Positions 6,873 through 13,889 of a stretch of DNA of 26,598 bases are shown piece after piece. Within the stretch, counting starts at the first letter, position 1, and every line of letters begins with the position of its first letter. The notes under the pieces are model-generated. The model did not search any database. It saw only the letters and a list, made by a program, of their open reading frames with translations, and was not told the origin of the DNA. The stretch lies in contig JALNWB010000034.1 in assembly GCA_023231105.1 (NCBI GenBank), forward strand, positions 1-26,598, given 5' to 3'. The stretch comes from Ignavibacteriaceae bacterium (GTDB lineage: Bacteria; Bacteroidota; Ignavibacteria; Ignavibacteriales; Ignavibacteriaceae). The translations under genes and the position numbers were made by a program.

Positions 6873-7886
6873 ATGAATATCATTTTAGTTACCGGCGGTG
6901 CCGGATTTATCGGAAGCAATTTTATCAATCATATTCTTAAAGAGCGTGACGATTATTTTATAATTAATCTTGACAAACTTACGTATGCGGGAAATCTTGA
7001 AAACTTAGTTGAATCGGAAAATCACAAAAATTACCGCTTTGTTAAAGGCGATATTTGCAACGCCGAACTGGTAAACTATCTTTTTGAAAAATATAAAATA
7101 AAACACGTAATTAATTTTGCAGCGGAATCGCACGTTGATAGAAGCATTCTCGGCTCATCAATTTTCTATCAAACGAATGTCATCGGCACAAATGTTTTGC
7201 TTGAAACTGCAAGACGGAACGAAGTCGAAAAATTTCTTCAAGTTTCAACCGATGAAGTTTACGGAAGCCTTGGCGCGGAAGGACTTTTTACTGAATCAAC
7301 TCCACTTTCACCGAACAGTCCCTATTCATCCAGTAAAGCCGGAGCCGATATGATGGCTTTAGCCTTTTATCATACGTATGGAATGCCGGTTGTACTTACG
7401 CGCTGTTCAAACAATTACGGACCATTTCAGTTTCCTGAAAAACTTATTCCGTTAATGATCATCAATTCTTTAAATGATAAAAAACTTCCCGTCTATGGCG
7501 ACGGAATGAATGTACGCGATTGGATTTATGTTATTGACCATAACCGCGCGATAGATTTGGTTTTTGAAAAGGGAAGAATCGGCGAAGTTTATAACATCGG
7601 GGCAAGCAACGAAATGCCGAACATAAAAATTATTCAGTTGATACTCCAGCATTTGAAAAAATCTGATAGTTTAATTGAATATGTGAAAGATCGGCTTGGA
7701 CACGATCGACGTTACGCGATCGATTCAACAAAAATACAAACCGAACTCGGCTGGAAACCTAAATACACCTTTGAAGAAGCCATCCAATTTACAATTGATT
7801 GGTATCTTCAAAACGAACAATGGTGGAAACGAATTATCTCAGGCGATTATTTGAAATATTATGAGCAGCAATATTTATCTCGTTAG
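6873..7886 (+). CDS. rfbB: dTDP-glucose 4,6-dehydratase
   Basis: This protein has 337 residues, the usual length. The N-terminal NAD-binding motif is VTGGAGFIGSNF. The family signatures follow: NFAAESHVDRSI (about 81-92), STDEVYGSL (about 125-133, with the catalytic Thr-Asp-Glu), and SPYSSSKAGAD with the Tyr-x-x-x-Lys pair. Then come the sugar-nucleotide region NNYGPFQFPEKLIPLMI and VRDWIYVIDH. The enzyme turns dTDP-glucose into dTDP-4-keto-6-deoxyglucose, the second step of dTDP-rhamnose and related deoxysugar routes. AAGGG lies 5 bases before the ATG. It ends the apparent operon that starts with the kdsC-like gene. The other rhamnose genes (rfbA, C, D) are not in the window. Confidence 0.94.
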   Translation: MNIILVTGGAGFIGSNFINHILKERDDYFIINLDKLTYAGNLENLVESENHKNYRFVKGDICNAELVNYLFEKYKIKHVINFAAESHVDRSILGSSIFYQTNVIGTNVLLETARRNEVEKFLQVSTDEVYGSLGAEGLFTESTPLSPNSPYSSSKAGADMMALAFYHTYGMPVVLTRCSNNYGPFQFPEKLIPLMIINSLNDKKLPVYGDGMNVRDWIYVIDHNRAIDLVFEKGRIGEVYNIGASNEMPNIKIIQLILQHLKKSDSLIEYVKDRLGHDRRYAIDSTKIQTELGWKPKYTFEEAIQFTIDWYLQNEQWWKRIISGDYLKYYEQQYLSR

Positions 7887-8071
7887 ATTCCAATTTAATT
7901 TGCAATAATACTTTACAAAGGAATATCCTTGTCCTCATTGGGAATTTAATTTTCTAGAACTTCTCCATGTGAAATTTTCAGAAATTTAATTTGTTTTTAA
8001 TAATTGAATTAATAGTTTGCACCAACGGATAGATTAAATTTTATTTTCTTCAACATAAAAGGAGATGTAAT

Positions 8072-9205
8072 ATGAAAAAACTATTCATAATCTTCGTGGT
8101 GTCCTTATTTCTTCTTGCCATTGGCTGTAAGAAAAAAGACAACCCAGTGGATACGCCCACCTCAAATGATATCCCCGCTGATCCTGCTAATGTAACTGTT
8201 CCTGCAACTGTTATTAATAACGTTACTCCTACAGCTACTTTTGCTAAATCTTCAACCGATGCTTCCCGCATTCAAATGAATCTGACCGGTTTAGTAAATC
8301 CTGTTACAAACCAGCCGCTTTCATTAGTAGCGCAACAGAACATTTTTGTTTCTGAAGACGGAACAGTGAAAGGATTAAAGGTGACTAAAGTCAGTACCGG
8401 CACTCAGTTAAAAGCTGACATTTGTTTCATTGTTGATAATTCCGGAAGTATGTCAGAAGAAGCAGACTCAATAGCCTCAGGTATTATCAAATTTGCAAAT
8501 TATCTACAGCAGGCGGGTTTGGATGTGAAATTCTCTGTGGTTGGTCATTATGGTTATATCAATGGAGGAATTAATTTTACGGATGCCACCACTCTCAGTA
8601 GTTATCTTAATCGTTCCGGTTACACAGGAACCAGTCGTACAGTAGGTTTTTCCGGAACAGATCAGACAGCTCTTGAAACAAATTCAAATAGTTTCAATAA
8701 TAGCTCTGGAGTAAACAACGAAAATAGCGTAACAGCATGTGTTTTTGCTGACACCTATTATACCTGGCGTTCTGGAGCCCAAAGGGTGTTCGTCGCATTT
8801 ACAGATGAAGGCACTCAGCCGGAAGGGACGCAATACAATACCGCTTATTTGTTGACTAGGTTTGCAGGCAAAGCTACTGTACATACTGTATTCAGTATCA
8901 GTGATTCCCATTGGAATGGAAGTGTCCCGGATACGACTCAGGAATGGGAAAATTATTCTGCCTGGGATAGTTATTACGAAAGACCTTGGAAAATGTCCGT
9001 GGGAACAGGAGGAACAATAAAATTTATTCATTCCAATGCCAATGATTTGGATTTAATATCTCTACCGGTTGCAGGAGCTTTATCAAACAGCTACCTTGTA
9101 GAATATATAACAGTCGATGCTAACGGAATCCATACCGTAGTTATTACTATTAAAGAAGGAACTACTGCAGATGGTAAGCGAATTTATACTAACATAAGGT
9201 ATTAA
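8072..9205 (+). CDS. Lipoprotein with von Willebrand factor type A domain
   Basis: This 377-residue protein starts MKKLFIIFVVSLFLLAIGC. The Cys at 19 fits a lipoprotein signal, followed by KKKDNP, so it is probably membrane-anchored. A Thr/Pro/Ala-rich spacer (about 25-60) leads to a short beta region. The vWA domain starts at about 115 with ADICFIVDNSGSMSEEA; Asp122, Ser124 and Ser126 are the MIDAS metal-ligand triad. Later VFVAFTDEGTQPEG is the expected second strand with an acidic loop, and IHSNANDLDLISLP sits near its end. A final beta domain ends with TNIRY. A strong AAGGAGAT site precedes the ATG. It stands alone, 185 bp after rfbB, with a terminator 12 bp downstream. vWA domains usually mediate metal-dependent protein binding; the partner is not evident. 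Confidence 0.85.
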   Translation: MKKLFIIFVVSLFLLAIGCKKKDNPVDTPTSNDIPADPANVTVPATVINNVTPTATFAKSSTDASRIQMNLTGLVNPVTNQPLSLVAQQNIFVSEDGTVKGLKVTKVSTGTQLKADICFIVDNSGSMSEEADSIASGIIKFANYLQQAGLDVKFSVVGHYGYINGGINFTDATTLSSYLNRSGYTGTSRTVGFSGTDQTALETNSNSFNNSSGVNNENSVTACVFADTYYTWRSGAQRVFVAFTDEGTQPEGTQYNTAYLLTRFAGKATVHTVFSISDSHWNGSVPDTTQEWENYSAWDSYYERPWKMSVGTGGTIKFIHSNANDLDLISLPVAGALSNSYLVEYITVDANGIHTVVITIKEGTTADGKRIYTNIRY

Positions 9206-9217
9206 CGATTGTTTTTT

Positions 9218-9246
9218 TAGGCTCAACATTAATCATGTTGAGCCTA
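9218..9246 (+). terminator. Rho-independent terminator after the vWA lipoprotein gene
   Basis: A perfect 12-bp stem (9218-9229 with 9235-9246, AGGCTCAACAT in the stem, loop TAATC) is followed by TTCCTTTTTT on the plus strand. A run of seven T precedes it, which gives an A-tract on this strand and a U-tract on the other, so it could also stop minus-strand transcripts. The remaining 9247-9474 gap shows only a weak hairpin and AT-rich DNA. Confidence 0.85.
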
Positions 9247-9474
9247 TTCCTTTTTTCTTCTACTTTGCTTTATAATACAATAAAGTTTCCTCTGTTTTCT
9301 AAGCAGTCAAAAACTGCTTCCTAAAAAGAAAGTTGACAAAATCATTTATAATAAAAATTTATATTTGAGTGTTGTTGATTTAAACCCGTTAGCGGAGAAT
9401 TAACTGAGGATCAGAAAGCGCTAAAATTTTTATGCAGTTGTCAAAAGCGCATGTTAATAGGTAAACTTCATATT

Positions 9475-9876
9475 CTACTTTTTCTTAACCGGCAGTTCAA
9501 CTTTTGCAGGAGTAAGTTCTGTTGCTACTTGTTCGGGAAGTAAGTTATACATTGAACCGGTAAAATAATCTATCGTCATTCCCGGAATAAATCCGTTCAA
9601 AGCATTTCCCCAAAACCATAAAGATAGTTTCCTCGTTAACTGTGTTTCGTACGGTTCGTATCCATCCAATTCAAATTTAATAACATGGTTTTCACTGCGG
9701 GATATATTTACCACTTGGGGAGAAGTGCCGAATTTTTGCCCGTCAACGGTTATCTTTGCGTTTGGTGGATTTGATTTCAATTCAACTTCCTGCGTAGTAG
9801 TATTTAATATGGTTGAACATCCGCTAAGTAAGAGCAAACCGGTAAGCGCTGTTATTAAAAGATATAATTTTCTCAT
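9475..9876 (-). CDS. PEGA-domain lipoprotein
   Basis: This 133-residue protein starts MRKLYLLITALTGLLLLSGC, a clear lipobox (Leu-Ser-Gly-Cys, Cys20). A PEGA-type surface domain follows: SNPPNAKITVDGQKFGTSP, then HVIKFELDGYEPYETQL. The C-terminal part NALNGFIPGMTIDYFTGSMYNLLPEQV matches the usual end of small PEGA lipoproteins, with a short hydrophobic segment and a conserved Asp-Tyr-x-Thr-Gly-x-Met-Tyr. The role of this family is not established; the domain is thought to bind surface glycan or protein. No strong ribosome site is visible before the ATG. It lies downstream of protease A but beyond a terminator, so it probably has its own promoter. Confidence 0.82.
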   Translation of the reverse strand: MRKLYLLITALTGLLLLSGCSTILNTTTQEVELKSNPPNAKITVDGQKFGTSPQVVNISRSENHVIKFELDGYEPYETQLTRKLSLWFWGNALNGFIPGMTIDYFTGSMYNLLPEQVATELTPAKVELPVKKK

Positions 9877-9956
9877 AAGTCATTTTTGTTGTTATTCTAA
9901 TTATCGAAAAAAACTTCGTGCAGTTTAGAAAATGGATAAGTTACAGTGCCACACAT

Positions 9957-9991
9957 AAAAAAACCTGTCCGTTTTTAGGAGACAGGTTTTT
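9957..9991 (-). terminator. Rho-independent terminator after protease gene A
   Basis: Read on the minus strand, AAAAACCTGTC (9991-9981) pairs with GACAGGTTTTT (9969-9959) around an 11-nt loop, and the stem runs into a T-tract. It begins 20 bp after the stop codon at 10012. Confidence 0.88.
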
Positions 9992-10011
9992 AATCTTACA
10001 TCAAGAAGGAA

Positions 10012-13000
10012 TTATTTTAAAAGCAGCATCTTCTTTGTTTGAACAAAGTTTCCTGCTTTCAATTGATAGAAATAAATTCCGGAACCTAATTCTTTATCCT
10101 TTAATTTGAAGGTTACATTTTTGACTCCTGCTGTTTGCAGTTCATTAACCAGCGTTACAACCTCATTTCCTATAACGTCATACACTTTCAAACTAACGAA
10201 ACTATTTTCCGGCAATTGATAGCTGATAACCGTTGAAGGATTAAAAGGATTTGGATAGTTATTAAATAAAGCAAATGAACTTGGTTTTATTTGTTCAGGT
10301 CTTACGGCGGTAATTGAATCCGGCGCAAATGCTAATCCGAAAACACCTCTATAATTCGTTGTTCCGACAACAGTTGCAGCGCCGGTGGTTTTGTTAATTT
10401 TAATCAAGGAACTGACAGCATTTTCTTCTCCGTAAGCGCCCCAGAGATTTCCCTGGGTGTCAAATGCTAACGCCCTGATAATATTATTACCAATTCCTGC
10501 ATTACCGACAAAAGTTGTATCTCCGGTAGTTTTATTAATTTTGTAAAGCCTGTCTTTATTGGATGCAGCATCAATTGAAACCCAAACTTCTTCTGTTGAT
10601 GGTTCCGTAGCTAAAGCCGCAACTTTAATTTTTGAAGTGACCAAATAAGTAGTGTCACCTGTAGCAAGATCAAAACTATACACTCTTTGGGTAGATGCAA
10701 CTCCAATAAGATTACCGGAGGTTAGATCAAACGTCATAGCGGAGAGTGTAACAGGAGCTTTAAATTGATAAAGTCCAAATCCGGTTTCGCCGTCAACTTT
10801 AACTACATATGTAGGAGTACCGAGAGAATAATTAAATGCAAAGAGCTCGTTGGTCTTTGGATTAAGTGAAATACTTTTTATCGTTGTGAAACCTGACAGC
10901 CCGACATCAGAACCTTCGCCTGTTTGAGTATTAAGTTTAATAACTTTTCCGGCGCTTCCGCTTCCTCTTCCGGTAGAAGCGTAGAGAGTTCCTTTAACGG
11001 CTTTATTTAACAAGACATAATTAACGGTAAAAGGAATGGTTAAATTGGAATTTTTATAATCATTAGAGATAATCGAAATTCCACCGCTGTAAAATCCCGG
11101 AGAGAGAACTGAACCATTTATCGTAACATCAACATCTTTTGATGGACTCTGAGAGGTTAATTCTCCACCGCGTACAGAAGTATAAATTGAATTCATTCCC
11201 GGCAGAGTGGCTATTTCAAAATCATCTACAAAAAATCCCTGGTCAACAACCAACTGATCGCTATTAAATTGAAAAGCGAACTGGACGGAATCAGCATTAC
11301 CGGATAAATCCGGGAACTGGAGCAAAACAGTTTCCCATGCGGTTGATTGTTCTTTTATAATACCGCTGTTAGAAGAGGCTAATTGACTCCATGTTTTTCC
11401 GTTATCAAGTGAAACTAGGAAATAGACAAAATCAAATCCAACTTCAGATTTGTTGAAATAATTAAATGAAATAGAAACGACATCCTGCGGTAATACTTTT
11501 GAAAAATCAAATTTAGGACTGTACAAAGTTCCTGTTACCAAACTATCGTAAACCGGTTGCCCGTTTACTTCTTTTCCAAAATGAACGACAGTTGGTTTTG
11601 AATGCCCGTCTAAAGTTGCCGGACCAAGTATTGTTCGCTGCCATCCATGAGGAGCATCGCTAACTTGCGTAAATCCGCCGAATCCGGATTCGAAATCATT
11701 TGTATAAATAATTGTCGCTATTGAGGCTTGGCTTCCAAAGAATTGTTCAAGATTAGAACTTTTGGAAGCTCTCTTCAAAAGACCAGTAGGTTTACTACTC
11801 TTCGCTGAAAGAGCAGTAAGAATTCTATAATGAAGAGGGATATTTCCGAGATTACTCAATGTAATAGTTTTTATTTTGGGTCCGATTTCCTCTTTCGTTG
11901 CAAAAGAGAAATTTCCTAAAATATTAGGCGAAGAATTAATCTTAGGAGCTGTAGCTCCGCCGGTGTTTAGTTCAAAAGGAACATCAACGACTAATTTATT
12001 CACGTCGTTTGTATGAATTCTTAAAGTTCCAAAAAATGAACCCGGTTTGTTGGCGTTTGAAATTGTTATATTTACTGCGCTTGATTGCCCGACCGCAACA
12101 CTTCCCGTATCTGCGGTAAAGGTTACGGAAGCGTCTGCAGGTTGGATATCATTTAAAATAAATTCAAACTCATAGAGCAGCGGGTTATCTAAACTTAAAT
12201 TTGTAAACTGTAATTGAATTTGTTTTTGGCTGTTGAGATCAACGTTGCCGAATTTTAAAGTATCGGTTCTGTTATCCAAATCCAAAGTATCTTGCCCATT
12301 TAAAATACGCATGCTTGCATATTTGAAATTATAATCTATTCCATAACCGATAACTTCAAGCAATCGTAAATCCTGATTATTGATTTGCAATCTTGTTCCG
12401 GAGGCTAACGTTGGGTCCATAATCCCGATCCAGCGGTTTGCAACTAAGGATGGTGGACGTAATGCATCATCGCGCCAATGTGAAGATTGTTGACCATCAC
12501 CGTTTAATCTAGTTCCAGTTGCAGTTGAGAGTTCAACTTTTGCAAGACCATCAAAAAATACATGGGTACTGTAAAAATAAGTAGTTCCTCCTTCAGTAGC
12601 CCATACAACACTGTTCGGAGGACCTGCAGTAGTAACTCTTGGGGCAGTTGAAAAACCTGTTAAGCTTCCCGGTTCTACTGCTTCGGGACGAACGCGGAAT
12701 AAATCCCACGGATAATATAAATCTTCTATTCCGGTATGATCAGCGAAACCGGCGGCGGTAACGAAGCCTAATGCATGGCCTATTTCATGCGTACAGACCG
12801 CATCAAAATCATATTGGCTGGCGGTAATACCATTTGAAGGATCTAAATCGAAAGGAAATCCCGAGTTAAATCCGATTGCAGGAACGCTTCCAAAGGGATT
12901 AACATTTGGGTCGGCGCTAATATTAGCGTCAACAAATCCGAGCCCTTGTAAATTTATTAATGTGCCGATACTTTTTTCTAAATTTGCCGGCACGGTAGAA

Positions 13001-13599
13001 GGTGTTGGGATAGGAATAGCATTATAAAGATCACTTAATTGAACATTTCCCGGTTTTAAATCTTTTAAACGTTGAACAATGTCAGGAACAAGTGCATATG
13101 TATTAGGAGCTTTAAAAGCATAATAAGCAGTTGTTGAAGTAGAACCGAGTACACCTGCACTAAAAGCGACGCCAAACCGTGTTGGTCCGTAATCAACATC
13201 AAGAACGGTGGTAATAGGGGTAGTAATTACGCGTTCCCAGCGGGCTGCCGCTCTTCTGAATGCTAAAATAGCATCGGGATATTGCATCAATTGATCTGTT
13301 GCCCGCAAAATAATTTTCAATCCACGCAATGATTTTTGATCATTTAGAGAAGGTAGAATATGCAGGTTACTAACCGCAACAGAATTGTTAAGCGATGCAT
13401 CATCGCTCTTAACTTCTTCGCAATACACAGCTCCATTTTTATCTAACTTGTTGATATAAACAGTCTCTTTTTCAAACCGTTTGTATTTGGCTAAACTTCC
13501 ATTTTGCCCAAGTGCCGGGAAAGAGGAAAAAGTGAAAACAGAAATAAGTGCGAGAATCCAAAATTTTGAAAAAAAGTTTCGTACCGGAAAAGTACTCAT
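10012..13599 (-). CDS. Secreted HExxH metalloprotease with T9SS sorting domain (paralogue A)
   Basis: This 1195-residue protein has a signal peptide ending near PALGQ (about 32). The N-terminal third carries a zinc-protease region: DFDAVCTHEIGHALGF (265-279) has the HExxH zinc/catalytic motif with His271, Glu272 and His275. WERV and VDYGPTRFG lie upstream and an aromatic stretch DLYYPWDLFRVRPE downstream. The middle holds Ig-like and jelly-roll parts (for example GFFVDDFEIATLPG, and repeated FTLSNLG or FTISNAN-type strands). A propeller-like region then repeats a LYASTG..KVIKLN and LYKINKTTGDTTFVG pattern. The end is a type A T9SS domain starting NNYPNPFNPSTVISY and ending TKKMLLLK. GGAGA precedes the ATG by 5 bases. 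It is a tandem copy of 13890-17522. The third zinc ligand is not obvious, and the substrate is unknown. Confidence 0.88.
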   Translation of the reverse strand: MSTFPVRNFFSKFWILALISVFTFSSFPALGQNGSLAKYKRFEKETVYINKLDKNGAVYCEEVKSDDASLNNSVAVSNLHILPSLNDQKSLRGLKIILRATDQLMQYPDAILAFRRAAARWERVITTPITTVLDVDYGPTRFGVAFSAGVLGSTSTTAYYAFKAPNTYALVPDIVQRLKDLKPGNVQLSDLYNAIPIPTPSTVPANLEKSIGTLINLQGLGFVDANISADPNVNPFGSVPAIGFNSGFPFDLDPSNGITASQYDFDAVCTHEIGHALGFVTAAGFADHTGIEDLYYPWDLFRVRPEAVEPGSLTGFSTAPRVTTAGPPNSVVWATEGGTTYFYSTHVFFDGLAKVELSTATGTRLNGDGQQSSHWRDDALRPPSLVANRWIGIMDPTLASGTRLQINNQDLRLLEVIGYGIDYNFKYASMRILNGQDTLDLDNRTDTLKFGNVDLNSQKQIQLQFTNLSLDNPLLYEFEFILNDIQPADASVTFTADTGSVAVGQSSAVNITISNANKPGSFFGTLRIHTNDVNKLVVDVPFELNTGGATAPKINSSPNILGNFSFATKEEIGPKIKTITLSNLGNIPLHYRILTALSAKSSKPTGLLKRASKSSNLEQFFGSQASIATIIYTNDFESGFGGFTQVSDAPHGWQRTILGPATLDGHSKPTVVHFGKEVNGQPVYDSLVTGTLYSPKFDFSKVLPQDVVSISFNYFNKSEVGFDFVYFLVSLDNGKTWSQLASSNSGIIKEQSTAWETVLLQFPDLSGNADSVQFAFQFNSDQLVVDQGFFVDDFEIATLPGMNSIYTSVRGGELTSQSPSKDVDVTINGSVLSPGFYSGGISIISNDYKNSNLTIPFTVNYVLLNKAVKGTLYASTGRGSGSAGKVIKLNTQTGEGSDVGLSGFTTIKSISLNPKTNELFAFNYSLGTPTYVVKVDGETGFGLYQFKAPVTLSAMTFDLTSGNLIGVASTQRVYSFDLATGDTTYLVTSKIKVAALATEPSTEEVWVSIDAASNKDRLYKINKTTGDTTFVGNAGIGNNIIRALAFDTQGNLWGAYGEENAVSSLIKINKTTGAATVVGTTNYRGVFGLAFAPDSITAVRPEQIKPSSFALFNNYPNPFNPSTVISYQLPENSFVSLKVYDVIGNEVVTLVNELQTAGVKNVTFKLKDKELGSGIYFYQLKAGNFVQTKKMLLLK

Positions 13600-13709
13600 A
13601 GTTTCTCCATATTATAATAAAGATGAAAATTGATTTTACAATAGGAATAGAAAAATCTTCTATTTGAAATTATAAAAAGGGAAAGTGAATAGCAAATTAA
13701 GATTGGATT

Positions 13710-13775
13710 AAAAAAGAGGCTGTACAATATTTCAGATTAAGAGATTACATTAAAAAATCTTTTAGTTACAGTCTC
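13710..13775 (-). terminator. Possible terminator between protease genes B and A (duplicated hairpin)
   Basis: On the minus strand GAGACTGTA (13775-13767) can pair with TACAGCCTC (13724-13716), with one A-C mismatch and a 42-nt loop, followed by TTTTTT. The long loop makes it weak. It corresponds in position and sequence to the hairpin after the intact DUF2892 gene at 17632-17693. Confidence 0.42.
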
Positions 13776-13797
13776 ACTAATTATTATTGATAGAAAA

Positions 13798-13866
13798 TTA
13801 TTTTTCTACTTCCTTTGTTTTACAAGTAGAAATACCAAAGAGCAAATACAAAGGCTCTTTTGTAAA
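13798..13866 (-). pseudogene. C-terminal remnant of a duplicated DUF2892 membrane-protein gene
   Basis: Reverse-strand codons 13866 to 13798 read to a TAA and end LYLLFGISTCKTKEVEK. The intact gene at 17716-17913 ends LYLPFGISTCTTKATEK, also at TAA. Upstream of about 13866 the frame is closed by TGA (13869-13867) and the similarity to the membrane-spanning part is lost. The fragment therefore keeps some 20 codons of an ancestral 65-codon gene. No start or ribosome site remains, so expression is unlikely. The remnant begins 21 bp past the stop of protease B. Confidence 0.82.
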
Positions 13867-13889
13867 TCATAGAACAAAGATTTTAGGTT

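Noticed and set aside
7887..8071. Three AATTTAATTT copies between rfbB and the vWA gene as an operator
   Set aside because: Spacing is irregular and such A/T decamers are expected by chance in this composition.
9301..9319. Hairpin AAGCAGT/ACTGCTT as a terminator
   Set aside because: The stem is only 7 bp and no T-run follows on either strand.
9331..9368. TTGACA followed by TATATTTG as an orphan plus-strand promoter
   Set aside because: Spacing is longer than expected for either a standard or a Bacteroidota-type promoter and no gene follows; AT-rich DNA gives such matches by chance.
9373..9470. Possible frameshifted coding remnant (plus strand, Glu-Leu-Thr-Glu-Asp-Gln-Lys-like stretch)
   Set aside because: Too short, needs a frameshift, and I can name no homologue; insufficient to call a pseudogene.
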